A stretch of DNA of 64,000 nt. Source: Trueperaceae bacterium (GTDB lineage Bacteria > Deinococcota > Deinococci > Deinococcales > Trueperaceae). Location of the stretch: assembly GCA_023954415.1 (NCBI GenBank), contig JAMLIB010000006.1, positions 180,470 to 244,469 on the forward strand. The letters are read 5' to 3'. Made by a program: the position numbers and the translations under genes. Positions 49,040-59,250 of this stretch are shown piece by piece; the stretch's first letter is position 1, and every line of letters starts with the position of its first letter. The notes beneath the pieces were generated by a model. The model was not told the DNA's origin. It did not search any database and worked only from the letters and a program-made list of their open reading frames with translations.

Positions 49040-50317
49040 ATGAGACTCCAGGCAGTCAAAGGCACCCAAGACATCCTCCCGCGCGACCAGGCGGCCTGGC
49101 TGAGCGTGAGCGCCACGGCCAAGGAAGTGCTCGAGGCCGCCGGCGCCGGCGCGCTCACCACCCCGATCTTCGAGCACACCGAGGTGTTCGAGAAGTCGGT
49201 CGGCGACTCGGCCGACCTCGTCGTCCAGAAGGAGATGTACACCTTCGAGGACCGCGGCGGCCGCAGCCTCACCCTCAGGCCGGAGTTCACCGCCGGCGTC
49301 ATGCGCGCGTTCATCGAGCACGGCATGCACACCCTCCCCCGACCCGTGAAGCTCTGGAGCCAAGGCCCGCTCTTCCGCGCCGAGAACGTGCAGCGTGGGC
49401 GCCAGCGGCAGTTCCACCAGGTCAACTTCGAGTCCATCGGCCTTGACGGCCCGCTCGCCGACGCGGAGGCCATCGAGCTCCTCTACCGCACGCTGCGGCG
49501 CTGCGGGCTCACGCGGCACCGGATCAAGCTCGGCTCCGTGGGCGACCCGGAGGACCGGCAGGCTTACAACGCGTACCTGCGCGCCGCGCTGTCCGACAGG
49601 GCCCATGAGCTCAGCCCCGTGAGCCAGGAGCGCCTGCGCCTCAACCCCATGCGGGTGCTCGACAGCAAGGACGCCAACGACCAGCGGCTCATCGCCGACC
49701 TGCAACGCCCCCTCGACCGGCTCGGCGCGGAAGCGCGCGCCCACCTCGCGAAGGTCGAGGAGTACTTGACCTCGTGGGGCGTGCCGTTCGACCTCGAGCC
49801 GGCGATCGTGCGCGGCCTCGACTACTACAGGCGCACGGCCTTCGAGGCCCACTACGAGGGCATCGGCGCGCAGTCCGCCCTCGGCGGCGGCGGCCGCTAC
49901 GACGGTCTCATCGAGATGCTCGGCGGGCCCGCACTCCCCGGGACGGGCTGGGCGTTCGGCGTCGAGCGCGTCCTGGACGCACTGGCGCAGGAGCCCGACC
50001 GCGAGGCGGCCGCGGCGCCGCGCCCCGACCTATTCGTCGTGCCGCTCGACGACGCCGCGGTCGACGAGGCCGCGGCGCTGGCCATGTCGCTGCGCCGGGC
50101 GGGCAGGTGGGTCGAGTTCGCGTACCAGCGGCGCAACCCCGGCAAGGGCCTACGCGACGCCGACAGGAGCAGGGCCCGCTTCGCCGCCGTTCGCGGCGCC
50201 GAAGAGCGCCACCGACGCGCCTGGCAACTCAAGGACCTCGCCAGCGGCGCACAGCTCGAGGTAGCTGAAGCGGACCTGGCGGCGGCGCTCGAGGAGCGCC
50301 TCTCGCAGGGCGCCTGA
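49040..50317 (+). CDS. hisS: Histidyl-tRNA synthetase
   Basis: The 425-residue class II synthetase has VKGTQDILPRDQAAW, motif 2 LWSQGPLFRAENVQRGRQRQ followed by FHQVNFESIG, the HisA motif LEPAIVRGLDYYRRTAFEAH, and the anticodon-binding C-terminal domain with RRNPGKGLRDADRSRARFAA. It charges tRNA-His. It is first of four plus-strand genes ending with asnS; 12 bases separate it from aspS. Confidence 0.95.
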   Translation: MRLQAVKGTQDILPRDQAAWLSVSATAKEVLEAAGAGALTTPIFEHTEVFEKSVGDSADLVVQKEMYTFEDRGGRSLTLRPEFTAGVMRAFIEHGMHTLPRPVKLWSQGPLFRAENVQRGRQRQFHQVNFESIGLDGPLADAEAIELLYRTLRRCGLTRHRIKLGSVGDPEDRQAYNAYLRAALSDRAHELSPVSQERLRLNPMRVLDSKDANDQRLIADLQRPLDRLGAEARAHLAKVEEYLTSWGVPFDLEPAIVRGLDYYRRTAFEAHYEGIGAQSALGGGGRYDGLIEMLGGPALPGTGWAFGVERVLDALAQEPDREAAAAPRPDLFVVPLDDAAVDEAAALAMSLRRAGRWVEFAYQRRNPGKGLRDADRSRARFAAVRGAEERHRRAWQLKDLASGAQLEVAEADLAAALEERLSQGA

Positions 50318-50329
50318 AAGGCAACCGAC

Positions 50330-52111
50330 ATGAAGAGAACCCATACTTGCGGAGACCTGCGAGCTTCCGACGCCGGCGCCACCGTGACGCTGCAGGGGTG
50401 GGTGAACCGGCGCCGCGACCTCGGCGGCCTGGTGTTCCTCGACCTCCGCGACCGCTACGGCCTGACGCAGGTCGTGGTGGAGCCCGACGACGCCGAGGCC
50501 TTCGCCGCGGCGGACGGCGTGCGCAACGAGTACGTCGTAGAGGTGAGCGGCGTGGTGCGCGAGCGCCCGGAATCGCAGCGGAACGACCGGCTCGCCACGG
50601 GAGCGGTCGAGGTCGTTGCCACGTCGCTCAGCGTGGTGGCGCCCGCGCGCACGCCGCCCTTCGTCATCGACGCGGCGGCTGGCGCAGGCGACGTCAACGA
50701 GGAGCTCAGGCTCAAGTACCGCTACCTCGACCTACGCCGGCCCGGCGCCCTCGCGCCGCTGCTCCTCAGGCACCGCGTCACCCAGGCGATCTGGGAGTAC
50801 CTGAGCGCCAGGGGGTTCGTGCAGGTCGAGACGCCGCTCCTCACGCTCTCGACCCCGGAGGGCGCCCGCGACTACGTCGTACCCGCCAGGCAGAGGGCCG
50901 GAGCCTTCTACGCGCTGCCGCAGTCGCCGCAGCTCTTCAAGCAGCTCCTCATGATCGCGGGCGTCGACCGCTACTTCCAGATCGCCAGGTGCTTCCGCGA
51001 CGAGGACCTGCGCGCCGACCGCCAGCCCGACTTCACGCAGCTCGACATGGAGCTGTCGTTCGTCGAGGAGGAGGACATCCTGAGCCTCAACGAGGGGCTC
51101 ATGGCGCACGTCGTCAACGCCGCCACGGGCAAGACCGTGCCCGTGCCCTTCCCGCGCCTCGCGTACCGCGACGCCATGGACCGTTACGGCTCCGACAAGC
51201 CCGATGTGCGCTTCGGCTTCGAGCTCCTCGACGTGACGGCGGCGCTCCGCGAGAGCACGTTCCGCGGTTTCGCGGCCGCCGCCGAGCCGGGCGGCGCGGC
51301 CAAGGCGCTCCTCGTGCCCGCCGCGCAGGCCGAGCCCCTGAGCCGCAAGGCGCTCGCGGAGCTCGAGGAGACGGCGAAGCGCCACGGCGCCAAGGGGCTG
51401 GCGTGGCTCAAGCGCACGGCGGACGGTTTCAGCGGCCCAGTGGCCAAGTTCCTCTCACCGGAGGAGACGACGGCGCTCCAGGGCATCGCGAGCGCGGAGG
51501 GCGACGCTCTCATGCTCGTGGCCGACGCCTGGAAGCGCGCGTGCACGGCGCTCGGCGCGGTGCGCCTGCGCCTCCCAGAGGTCCTGGGCGTCCCGGTGCC
51601 GCAGGACGAGCTCGCGTTCCTCTGGGTCGTCGACTTCCCCCTCCTGGAGCAGGACGAGGAGACCGGCGCCTGGACCTACATGCACCACCCGTTCACGCGG
51701 CCGCGCGAGGCGGACGTGGCGCGCATGGAGTCCGACCCGGGTAGCGTCCTCGCGCACGCGTACGACCTCGTCCTCAACGGCTCCGAGGTCGGCGGCGGCA
51801 GCCTGCGCATCCACAGGCTCGACGTGCAGGAGCGCATGTTCAAGGCGCTCGGCTTCACGCGGGAGGAGGCGGAGCGGCGCTTCGGCTTCTTCCTGGAGGC
51901 GTTGGCGCACGGCGCGCCGCCGCACGGCGGCATCGCCTGGGGGCTCGACCGCCTCGTCATGCTCCTGGCGGGGGCTGCGAGCATCCGCGACACGATCGCC
52001 TTCCCGAAGAACCAGCGCGGCGCCGACCCGCTCACGGGCGCGCCGTCGACCATCGACGAGCGCCAGCTCCGCGAGCTCGGCCTCGCCGTCGTGGGAGTGG
52101 CGGAGGCGTGA
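50330..52111 (+). CDS. aspS: Aspartyl-tRNA synthetase, bacterial type
   Basis: The 593-residue protein has the N-terminal OB fold ([20 protein letters not shown]), motif 2 [20 protein letters not shown], the bacterial GAD insertion (about 290-400) and motif 3 [20 protein letters not shown]. The size and insertion mark the bacterial AspRS1 type. An asnS gene two genes downstream shows that Asn-tRNA can be made directly. The stop overlaps the GTG start of the HAD gene. Confidence 0.95.
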   Translation: MKRTHTCGDLRASDAGATVTLQGWVNRRRDLGGLVFLDLRDRYGLTQVVVEPDDAEAFAAADGVRNEYVVEVSGVVRERPESQRNDRLATGAVEVVATSLSVVAPARTPPFVIDAAAGAGDVNEELRLKYRYLDLRRPGALAPLLLRHRVTQAIWEYLSARGFVQVETPLLTLSTPEGARDYVVPARQRAGAFYALPQSPQLFKQLLMIAGVDRYFQIARCFRDEDLRADRQPDFTQLDMELSFVEEEDILSLNEGLMAHVVNAATGKTVPVPFPRLAYRDAMDRYGSDKPDVRFGFELLDVTAALRESTFRGFAAAAEPGGAAKALLVPAAQAEPLSRKALAELEETAKRHGAKGLAWLKRTADGFSGPVAKFLSPEETTALQGIASAEGDALMLVADAWKRACTALGAVRLRLPEVLGVPVPQDELAFLWVVDFPLLEQDEETGAWTYMHHPFTRPREADVARMESDPGSVLAHAYDLVLNGSEVGGGSLRIHRLDVQERMFKALGFTREEAERRFGFFLEALAHGAPPHGGIAWGLDRLVMLLAGAASIRDTIAFPKNQRGADPLTGAPSTIDERQLRELGLAVVGVAEA

Positions 52112-52932
52112 TACCGCTCGTCGTGCTGGACCTGGACGGCACCATCGTCGGTGCCTCCGGGCTGGTGCAGGAGTGCGTGTGGGAAGCGGCCGCCAAGGCC
52201 AGGGAGGCGGGCGTGAAGCTCGCGGTCTGCACGGGCAGGCCCGGGTTCGGCGTCGCGCAGCGCATCGCTCAGCGCATCGGGCCCGACAACCCGCACGTGT
52301 TCCAGAACGGCGCGTACGTCGGCTACCCCGACGGCAGGACGGTCAAGGCCGTGGCGCTCAAGGACGACGCCCTCAGCCGGATCATCGAGATCTCGCGTCA
52401 GCGCGGGGTCGTGCTCGAGCTGTACACGCCCAGCTCGCTCTACGTCGAGCGCGCTACGGACCTCTCCGAGGCGCACGCCAGCCTTATCGGGGTGACCGCC
52501 ATCGCGCGCGACCTCGAGGACGTCGCCGCGACGGAGCCGATCGTGCGCGCCCAGTGGGTCCTGCCGGTCGACGACTACACGGGTTTCGCCGAGGTCGCCC
52601 CGGCGGGCGTCCAGCTCTCCCCGGCCACCTCGCCTGGGCTGCCGGGCATCGCCTTCGTCTCCATCACGAGGACGGGCGTCTCGAAGGCGAGCGCCGTCAA
52701 GCAGCTGGCCGAGCAGATGCGCCTGGAGATGAGTGACGTCATGGCCGTCGGCGACAGCCATAACGACCTGCCCATGCTCGAGGTCGTCGGTCATCCGCGC
52801 GTCATGGCCAACGCCGTTCCGGAGCTGCTCGAGCTCTACGCTTCCGTCGGCGACGTCGAGGCGTGCGGCGTCGTCCCCGCGCTGGAGGAGGCGATGGGCG
52901 CGAACGGCGGGTTGTTACACTCTCTCGCATGA
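52108..52932 (+). CDS. Cof-type HAD hydrolase
   Basis: The 274-residue protein has HAD motif [16 protein letters not shown], motif [13 protein letters not shown], Lys in [16 protein letters not shown] and motif [20 protein letters not shown], with a cap domain in the middle typical of Cof/YbiV phosphatases. It is translationally coupled between aspS (GTGA) and asnS (ATGA). It is probably a sugar-phosphate or nucleotide phosphatase; the link to tRNA charging is only positional. Confidence 0.87.
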   Translation: MIPLVVLDLDGTIVGASGLVQECVWEAAAKAREAGVKLAVCTGRPGFGVAQRIAQRIGPDNPHVFQNGAYVGYPDGRTVKAVALKDDALSRIIEISRQRGVVLELYTPSSLYVERATDLSEAHASLIGVTAIARDLEDVAATEPIVRAQWVLPVDDYTGFAEVAPAGVQLSPATSPGLPGIAFVSITRTGVSKASAVKQLAEQMRLEMSDVMAVGDSHNDLPMLEVVGHPRVMANAVPELLELYASVGDVEACGVVPALEEAMGANGGLLHSLA

Positions 52933-54227
52933 GGATCGTCAGCATCGAAGAGTTGCCGCGTCACGTCGGCGAACGGGTGCAAGTCAACGGTTGGCTCACC
53001 GGCCTGCGCTCGAGCGGCAAGATCGCCTTCCTACAGCTCCGGGACGGCAGCGGCTACGTCCAGGGCGTGCTCGTCAAGAGCGAGGTCGACGAGGCCACCT
53101 TCGAGCTCGCCCGCTCCCTGCCGCAGGAGTCCGCCGTCGCCGTCACGGGCGAGGTCAGGGCCGACACGCGGTCCCAGAACGGCGTGGAGCTGGGGCTCGA
53201 CTCCGTTGCCCTGATCGGGCGCAGCGGCGACTACCCGATCACCCCGAAGGAGCACGGGGTCGACTTCCTCTTCGAGCACCGCCACCTGTACCTGCGTCAC
53301 AAGGCGCCGTGGGCCATGCTGCGCGTGCGCGACGAGATCGAGCGGGGCATCCACGACTTCTTCTCCGACCGGGGCTTCCTGCGCTTCGACGCGCCGTTCT
53401 TCATGCCCACCGCCGTCGAGGGCACGACCAACCTCTTCGAGATCGCGCTCTTCGACGAGGGCAGCGCCTACCTGTCGCAGTCCGGCCAGCTCTACGCCGA
53501 GGCCGGCGCCATGGCGCTCGGCAAGGTGTACACGTTCGGACCTACCTTCCGGGCCGAGAAGAGCAAGACGCGCAGGCACCTGCTCGAGTTCTGGATGGTG
53601 GAGCCCGAGGTCGCCTACCTGGAGCACGAAGGCAACATGCAGCTTCAGGAGGACATGGTCGCCTACCTCGTCGGCCGGGTCCTCGACAAGCGCCGCGCCG
53701 AGCTCGAGCTGCTCGGCCGCGACGTCGCGAAGCTGGAACCGAGCGCCAACGGCGACTTCCCGCGGATCACCTACGACGAGGCGCTCGCCTACCTGGCGAC
53801 GAAGGGCGAGGTCTTGCAGTTCGGCGACGACTTCGGCGCCCCGCACGAGACCATGCTCGGCGAGCGCTACGACAGGCCGGTGTTCGTAGAGAAGTGGCCG
53901 ACGGCCGCCAAGGCGTTCTACATGCAGCCGGTGGCGGGCGACCCGACGCGCGTGCTGGCCGCCGACCTGATCGGCCCGGAGGGGTACGGCGAGCTCATCG
54001 GGGGGTCGCAGCGCATCCACGACCTCGACCTGCTGCTTAGGCGCATCCGGGAGCACGACCTGCCGGAGGAGGCCTTCGGCTGGTACCTAGACCTCCGGCG
54101 TTTCGGAAGCGTGCCCCACTCCGGCTTCGGCATGGGCCTCGAGCGCTTCCTGGCCTGGGTCACGGGAGCGCACCACCTCCGTGAGGTCATCCCGTTCCCC
54201 CGCATGCTCACTCGCATCTACCCTTAG
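52929..54227 (+). CDS. asnS: Asparaginyl-tRNA synthetase
   Basis: The 432-residue protein starts with an OB fold ([20 protein letters not shown]), then the class II core with [20 protein letters not shown] (motif 2), [10 protein letters not shown] and motif 3 [20 protein letters not shown], typical of AsnRS. A TACACT box seven bases before the ATG (52916-52921) suggests an extra leaderless promoter inside the HAD gene. Confidence 0.93.
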   Translation: MRIVSIEELPRHVGERVQVNGWLTGLRSSGKIAFLQLRDGSGYVQGVLVKSEVDEATFELARSLPQESAVAVTGEVRADTRSQNGVELGLDSVALIGRSGDYPITPKEHGVDFLFEHRHLYLRHKAPWAMLRVRDEIERGIHDFFSDRGFLRFDAPFFMPTAVEGTTNLFEIALFDEGSAYLSQSGQLYAEAGAMALGKVYTFGPTFRAEKSKTRRHLLEFWMVEPEVAYLEHEGNMQLQEDMVAYLVGRVLDKRRAELELLGRDVAKLEPSANGDFPRITYDEALAYLATKGEVLQFGDDFGAPHETMLGERYDRPVFVEKWPTAAKAFYMQPVAGDPTRVLAADLIGPEGYGELIGGSQRIHDLDLLLRRIREHDLPEEAFGWYLDLRRFGSVPHSGFGMGLERFLAWVTGAHHLREVIPFPRMLTRIYP

Positions 54228-54230
54228 GAC

Positions 54231-54866
54231 CTACAGGGCGGCGGGCACCGCCACGTGCTCGAGCAGCGTCCCGGTCGGCTCCCCGCCACGCAGGAAGCGC
54301 ACGTCCACCGCTCCGTTCGCCTCCGCCGTGGCCGTGAGCGAGCGGAGCAGCGCCAGCTCCTGAGCGACGCTCACCGCGACGCCGGCGGGTACGTCCATGT
54401 CGATGATCGCGACGACGCGCCGGTCGAGGGTCTCGACGAACACGCGGGGCGCCGGCAGGTCGGTGGGCCACACCCCCTCTTGCACGAGCTCGTCGCGGAG
54501 GCCGGCCATGACGGCGGCCAACCGCTGCGAGGCGCCCAGCGACAGCGCGAGCCTGACGCTCCGGCTCCGCTCCAGGCCGTCCTCGTCGACCATGACGACG
54601 CGCACGTCCTGCATGGTCAGTTCCTGCCCGGCATCGGAACGCTCGATGACGCCCTGGGTCGCGCCCTGCCCCGGTCGCTGCGGCCGGATGAGCGCGACGG
54701 CGCCCAACGCGAGGATGCCGGCGACGAGGACCTGCGGCGTCGCGATGGCGGCGGCCAGGCGTAGCCAGGCCGGGCGCGCGGCGGCGGCGCTTCCGGTCGC
54801 GTGCTCGATCGGCAGCGCGGGGCCTGCGCTCGGGCGTAGCGGCTCAGCGCGCCGCACCGATGCCAC
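54231..54866 (-). CDS. GerMN-domain membrane protein
   Basis: The 211-residue protein has one membrane segment (about 40-60, TPQVLVAGILALGAVALIRP) and an exported GerMN domain: DEDGLERSRSVRLALSLGAS, WPTDLPAPRVFVETLDRRVV, then AVSVAQELALLRSLTATAEA. GerMN domains accompany cell-wall amidases, and here the gene overlaps the amidase gene by 23 bases. It probably assists peptidoglycan processing. Confidence 0.78.
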   Translation of the reverse strand: MASVRRAEPLRPSAGPALPIEHATGSAAAARPAWLRLAAAIATPQVLVAGILALGAVALIRPQRPGQGATQGVIERSDAGQELTMQDVRVVMVDEDGLERSRSVRLALSLGASQRLAAVMAGLRDELVQEGVWPTDLPAPRVFVETLDRRVVAIIDMDVPAGVAVSVAQELALLRSLTATAEANGAVDVRFLRGGEPTGTLLEHVAVPAAL

Positions 54867-56244
54867 CTTCGCGGGCGAGCTGTTCGACGGCGTCCGCGAA
54901 CCGCTCCGGCAGGCCGTCGGACGCGAGGTCGGCGGCCGAGAACTCGAGCAGCACCCCGCGGCCGGCGGCGCCGCCGAGGACCTGGAGGGGCGCGCTCGCC
55001 ACCACCTCCGCCCTGTACCCCCCGACCGCGAAGAGCCGGCCGGCGAGGGCCTCCGAGACGCGCCTGCCGACGTCGAGGTCCGGCACGAGGCCGAGCAGCA
55101 GCTCGCGCCGCAGCGTGTCCGTAGCGCCCTCGCGCAACGCCGCGGTGGCGTTCTCCCGTACGGCCATGTCGAGGCTGGTCGCGTTGGCGGCGGCGCCCAG
55201 ATAGTAGGCGCGGAACTCGCCGAGCTCGACGGGCGCGACGTGGATGGAGATGAACAGGTCGGCGCCGATCCCGAGCCTCTCGCGCTCGGCCTGGTCGACG
55301 AGCGCGTCGAGGTCGCGCGTGAGGGCCACGCGCATGCCGCGGGCCGTCAGCCCCGCGGACAGGCGCTCCGCGAACGCAAGGGTCAACGCGGCCTCGCTGC
55401 CGAAGCCTGGGGTGACGATCCCCTGGTCGGAGCCGCCGTGACCGGGGTCCAGGACCACGTACACCTTGTCGGACTCCGTCTCCCCGACGGCGACGCCAAG
55501 GGCGACGTTCAGCCTGAAGCCGCGGCCGTCCGGCACGGCGTATACCCGGTAGTCCGTACCTGGCCGCAGCTGGATCCTCACCTCGGTGGCGCCGGACGTC
55601 GCCGTCGCCGTGGTGGTCGTGAAGGCCTCGCCCTCCAGCGTGGGCAGGCGCGTCTCGACGTCCGTGCGTTCCAAGTACACGTGGAGCGTGGAGAGCGGCT
55701 CGTTGAAGAACGTCGAGTAGCGCACGAGCGCGCTGAGGCTCAGCTCGACACGCTCGCCGCCGCGCGCCTGCGCGCGCATGGCCGTGAGCCGCGCCCGGGG
55801 CTGGACGACCATCACGGTGTCCTCGTCGGCCAGGTAGGTGACGCTGGCTCCGAGGGCCTCGGCCACGGCCTTGACGGGCAGGAACACCTCGCCGCCGGTC
55901 ATGACGGCCGGGCCACCCGCGACGGCGCGGCCGTCGAGCCACACGGACTCCGTGACGGCACCTGCGGCGGGCGGCTCCCCCACCAGGGCAAGCTGCATGA
56001 CGCGCCCACCGACCTGAAGCGAGACGATGCCCCGGCCGAGGTCGCTGGTCAGCTCGGCGCCGAGCGCGCGGGCCAGGGCGGCGCCAGGCGCGTAGCTCGT
56101 GCCCTTCACCAGCTCGGTGGTGTTAGCGGCGATGTCGCGGCCGTTGACGAGCAGGCGCGGCTCGGCGAACGCGAGCGTGACGACCCAGAGCAGGAGGCAG
56201 GCGCCGAGGAGGCGCCCGATGCGGGCGGAGCGCGCGGAGCTCAC
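54844..56244 (-). CDS. N-acetylmuramoyl-L-alanine amidase
   Basis: The 466-residue protein has a signal peptide (LLGACLLLWVVTLAFA), two copper-amine-oxidase-N-like or AMIN-like beta repeats (PRLLVNGRDIAANTTELVKG; PAVMTGGEVFLPVKAVAEAL), and an Amidase_3 catalytic domain with zinc motif YVVLDPGHGGSDQGIVTPGF, Glu in GFGSEAALTLAF and the ISIHVAPV strand. The C-terminal Glu in GVLLEFSAADLAS completes the site. It cleaves peptide stems from glycan at the envelope. It sits between smpB and the GerMN gene with overlaps on both sides. Confidence 0.88.
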   Translation of the reverse strand: MSSARSARIGRLLGACLLLWVVTLAFAEPRLLVNGRDIAANTTELVKGTSYAPGAALARALGAELTSDLGRGIVSLQVGGRVMQLALVGEPPAAGAVTESVWLDGRAVAGGPAVMTGGEVFLPVKAVAEALGASVTYLADEDTVMVVQPRARLTAMRAQARGGERVELSLSALVRYSTFFNEPLSTLHVYLERTDVETRLPTLEGEAFTTTTATATSGATEVRIQLRPGTDYRVYAVPDGRGFRLNVALGVAVGETESDKVYVVLDPGHGGSDQGIVTPGFGSEAALTLAFAERLSAGLTARGMRVALTRDLDALVDQAERERLGIGADLFISIHVAPVELGEFRAYYLGAAANATSLDMAVRENATAALREGATDTLRRELLLGLVPDLDVGRRVSEALAGRLFAVGGYRAEVVASAPLQVLGGAAGRGVLLEFSAADLASDGLPERFADAVEQLAREGGIGAAR

Positions 56245-56684
56245 TTGCGCCCCGACCTGGCGAGCTGCCTGTCTATCTCGCGCTTGGCGTCCTTCCGCGC
56301 CGCGTCGTCGCGCTTGTCGTGCAACTTCTTGCCCCGCGCCAGGGCCACCTCGAGCTTCGCCCAGCCCCCCTTGAAGTAGAGCTTGAGTGGAACGAGCGTC
56401 AGGCCGCGCCGCTCGAGGCCCTTGGAGATCTCGGCGATCTCCTTGGCGTTGAGCAGCAGGCGCCTGCGCCTGGTGGGTTCGTGGTTGTTGTAGCTGGCTT
56501 CCTGGTAGATCGGGATCGTCATGTTCTCGACGAACACCTCGCTGCCGACCACGCGGGCGTAGGCTTCCGCGATCGACCCGCCCCCCTGGCGCAAGGACTT
56601 CACCTCGCTGCCCGTCAGCTCGAGGCCGGCCTCGAAGGTCTCGAGGAGTTCGTAGTCGTGGGAAGCGCGCCTGTTGCGAAGCAT
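56241..56684 (-). CDS. smpB: SsrA-binding protein SmpB
   Basis: The 147-residue protein shows the SmpB pattern: RRASHDYELLETFEAGLELT, GSEVKSLRQGG, the YNNHEPTRRRRLLLNAKEI segment and a basic C-terminal tail KLHDKRDDAARKDAKREIDR. It delivers tmRNA to stalled ribosomes. No tmRNA gene was recognised in the window. It overlaps the amidase gene by four bases. Confidence 0.93.
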   Translation of the reverse strand: MLRNRRASHDYELLETFEAGLELTGSEVKSLRQGGGSIAEAYARVVGSEVFVENMTIPIYQEASYNNHEPTRRRRLLLNAKEIAEISKGLERRGLTLVPLKLYFKGGWAKLEVALARGKKLHDKRDDAARKDAKREIDRQLARSGRK

Positions 56685-56821
56685 GCCGGTCTCCTACCGG
56701 GCGACATCTTATCCGCCCGGCGTGAGAACGTCGGCCGGGAAGGCTCCCGCCGGCGGTGCGGCGGGCCGCTCACGCCGAAAGCCGCGCGGTGCCCGCCGCC
56801 GCGGCGCTCCTCGCCCACCCG

Positions 56822-59164
56822 TCAGTCGAGGAAGGCGCCGACGTCGCTCGGGTCGACGTCGGTCGCCAGCCTGGCCCCCGGGTACCTCTGCGGCGTGCGC
56901 GCGAGGAGCTCTTCGAGCCTGACGTCGTCGGCGGCGCGCAGGAGGAGCTGGTAGAGGTAACGCCCCTTGAGGCGCTCCACCGGGGCGCTCGCGGGGCCGA
57001 GCACCTCGTCGGCGCGCGCGCCGCCCGTGAGCAGACCGTCGGCCGCCGCCTGCGCCGCAGCCAACGCGCTGCCGCGGTCGCGCGCCGAGAACTGCAGCTT
57101 GGCGAGGCTCGCGAACGGCGGGTAGCCGAAGCGCTTGCGGCGGGCGAGCTGCTTGCCGACGAGGACCTCGAGGGCCGCCGCCGGGTCCGGCGCGGCGAGC
57201 GCGGCCAACAGCTCGTGCTCCGGCGAGTGCGTCTGCACGACCATGAGGGGGCGGCGGCCACCGCTCAGCTCGGCGAGGCGCAGCAGCGTGCGCGTCGCCT
57301 CCTCCTCGGCTCGGAAGTCGGCAGCGGCCAAGTGCGTGTCGAAGTGGGTCACGCCGATGAGGGAGAGCTCCGGCAGCGGCGGCAGCGCAAGGAGCGCGTG
57401 CGTGCCGACGACCACGCCGGCAGCCCCGGTCAACAGGGGGCCGACGTCGTCGCGGTGGTCCTTGTCGTAACGGTAGACGGGGAAGCCACCGAGGCTCTTG
57501 CGGAGCTGGTCGGCCACCCACTGCGTGCCGGCGCCGCGGAGCGGTCCGATGCCCGCGCTGCCGCACGCCGGGCAACGAGCAGGCGGCCGCTCCTCGTGAC
57601 CGCACTGGTGGCAGCGGAGCACGCCCTCGTCGCGGTGGTAGCGCAGCGTGAGGTCGCAGTTCGGGCAAGGCGCCTGCCAGCCGCACTCGGAGCAGCCTAA
57701 CGAGCCGGAGTACCCCCTCCGTGGGGCGAGGATGAGCGCCTGGCGTTCCCGGTCGACGACCTGCCTCAGGGTCCGGGTGAGGTCCGGGTGCACGGGCCAG
57801 TTGCCGCTGCCGTTGAGGTCGGCCACGTGCAGGCGCAGCGCGGGCAACGGCAGGTCGACGCGCGAGCCGCGCGGTATGCGCGCGAGGAGGTCCGGGCCGG
57901 CCACGAGGTCGAGGAGGGTGAGCCGCGCGCCCGCGGCCTTGGCGGTCACGCGCGCGGCCTTCGACACGAGGGTGCGCGACCCGGCCTGCAGCTTGTAGGC
58001 GGGGCTGGCCGCGTCGAGGACGACGAGCCGGCCTAGGGGCTCGACCGGGGCGAGGAGCGCGAGGTACGTGCCGACGAGGACGTGGGGGGGCGCACCGGGC
58101 AGGTCGCGCCACAAGCGCAACCTGGCGCCGTCGGAGGCCTCGCCCGTGAGCAGGCTCGTCGGCAATGCGGTCGCAAGCATGGCCGCCGCCTCGGCCGCCA
58201 TGGCCGTCTCGGGCGCGAGCACGACGGCGCAGGCGCCGGCGCTCAGGTCCTCCCGCAGCCGCGGCACGAGGGCGGCCAGGCGCTCCAGGCGCGTGCCGCC
58301 GACCACGGCGCCGTCGCCGGCGGGGGCGATGGCGCCGACGGGCGGCAGGGCCGTGGCCGCCGGCGCCGGCGCCGGGCTGGGGGGCTCCTCGGCCGCGACG
58401 TCCACGTACTCGGCGTAGCCCTTCGTCACGAGCGCCCGCACCGCGCTGGCGCCGACCTCGGCCTCCTCGGCCAGCGCTGCGGCGCTCGGCGCCTCGCCGA
58501 TCTCCCACAGCCGTTCGAGCGCGATGCGCTGGGCCAGGCGCCTGGCGCCCTCGAGGTCGGCGTCGGGTTCGCGGGCGGGCACGAGCACCCGCGTGGTCGC
58601 GACGACCGGCAGCGCGCGCTCGTCGATCAGCCCCTGCTTGCGCAGCTCCTCCAGGCCCTTGGCCGGCACGAGGGCGGCGGGCATCCAACCGTCCTCCGCC
58701 TCGGGGGCGTCCGCCGGGGCGAGGGTCGCGCCCATCGCGTTCAGGTAGCCCAGGGCGCCGGGGTGAAGGCGCACTCGATGGTCGAGCTCCTGGTGCAGGC
58801 CCGGCGGGTTGAGGGTGGCGAGCACGAGCCCGGCCGGCACGCCGGAATGCCTGGCAAGGTGGGCGATGGTGGCCAGACCGGCCCGCGTGAGCCAGGGGCG
58901 CCCGTCGAGGGTGTGGACGGCGTGCCTGAGCTCCAGGCCCCGGCCGGCGTCGACGGTCCTGACGTCGGCCACGATCCCGATGCGCACGCCGGCCTGCCAG
59001 GGCACCACCACGCGCTGGCCTGGAGCGGGCGTGGCGGCAGCGTCCGCCCCCTGCCGCCCGACCACGGGCGGCAGGTACGTCAGCTGGCCTATCGGCAGGG
59101 GCAGGAGTACGTCGATGGCGGACGGCACCGTCCCCAAGTCTAGCGACGAGCGGGTCCGTGGCAC
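56822..59164 (-). CDS. priA: PriA-family replication restart protein lacking helicase motifs
   Basis: The 780-residue protein has the PriA N-terminal 3' DNA-binding region (IDVLLPLPIGQLTYLPPVVG), the two zinc motifs CSECGWQAPCPNC and CHQCGHEERPPARCPACG, GRRPLMVVQTHSPEH and the C-terminal PVERLKGRYLYQLLLRA. The Walker A site (normally GVTGSGKT) is replaced by VVGGTRLERLAALVPR, the DEEH box by LDAASPAYK, and the motif VI arginine region by ELSGGRR. It therefore should not hydrolyse ATP. Deinococcus radiodurans PriA is known to be such a pseudohelicase. It likely still recognises forks and loads the replisome. Confidence 0.9.
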   Translation of the reverse strand: MPRTRSSLDLGTVPSAIDVLLPLPIGQLTYLPPVVGRQGADAAATPAPGQRVVVPWQAGVRIGIVADVRTVDAGRGLELRHAVHTLDGRPWLTRAGLATIAHLARHSGVPAGLVLATLNPPGLHQELDHRVRLHPGALGYLNAMGATLAPADAPEAEDGWMPAALVPAKGLEELRKQGLIDERALPVVATTRVLVPAREPDADLEGARRLAQRIALERLWEIGEAPSAAALAEEAEVGASAVRALVTKGYAEYVDVAAEEPPSPAPAPAATALPPVGAIAPAGDGAVVGGTRLERLAALVPRLREDLSAGACAVVLAPETAMAAEAAAMLATALPTSLLTGEASDGARLRLWRDLPGAPPHVLVGTYLALLAPVEPLGRLVVLDAASPAYKLQAGSRTLVSKAARVTAKAAGARLTLLDLVAGPDLLARIPRGSRVDLPLPALRLHVADLNGSGNWPVHPDLTRTLRQVVDRERQALILAPRRGYSGSLGCSECGWQAPCPNCDLTLRYHRDEGVLRCHQCGHEERPPARCPACGSAGIGPLRGAGTQWVADQLRKSLGGFPVYRYDKDHRDDVGPLLTGAAGVVVGTHALLALPPLPELSLIGVTHFDTHLAAADFRAEEEATRTLLRLAELSGGRRPLMVVQTHSPEHELLAALAAPDPAAALEVLVGKQLARRKRFGYPPFASLAKLQFSARDRGSALAAAQAAADGLLTGGARADEVLGPASAPVERLKGRYLYQLLLRAADDVRLEELLARTPQRYPGARLATDVDPSDVGAFLD

Positions 59165-59238
59165 GTAGGCGGCGGGCGCGGACGTGCCGGGTGCGGCGAG
59201 GCGGGGGGCGAGGTGCTCCCGTCGGGCGGCGCCGCAGT

Positions 59239-59244
59239 TACGAT
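59239..59244 (+). promoter_or_regulatory. -10 box TACGAT of purM
   Basis: TACGAT, six bases before the ATG at 59251, fits the leaderless pattern and supports that start. Confidence 0.4.
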
Positions 59245-59250
59245 GCGCGC

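Noticed and set aside
56700..56821. tmRNA gene next to smpB
   Set aside because: The 120-base gap is too short, and no tRNA-Ala-like ends or tag reading frame are visible.
56709..58688. A long Arg/Ala/Pro-rich frame overlapping priA on the same strand
   Set aside because: It is the out-of-frame reading of priA; all PriA motifs fall in the other frame.
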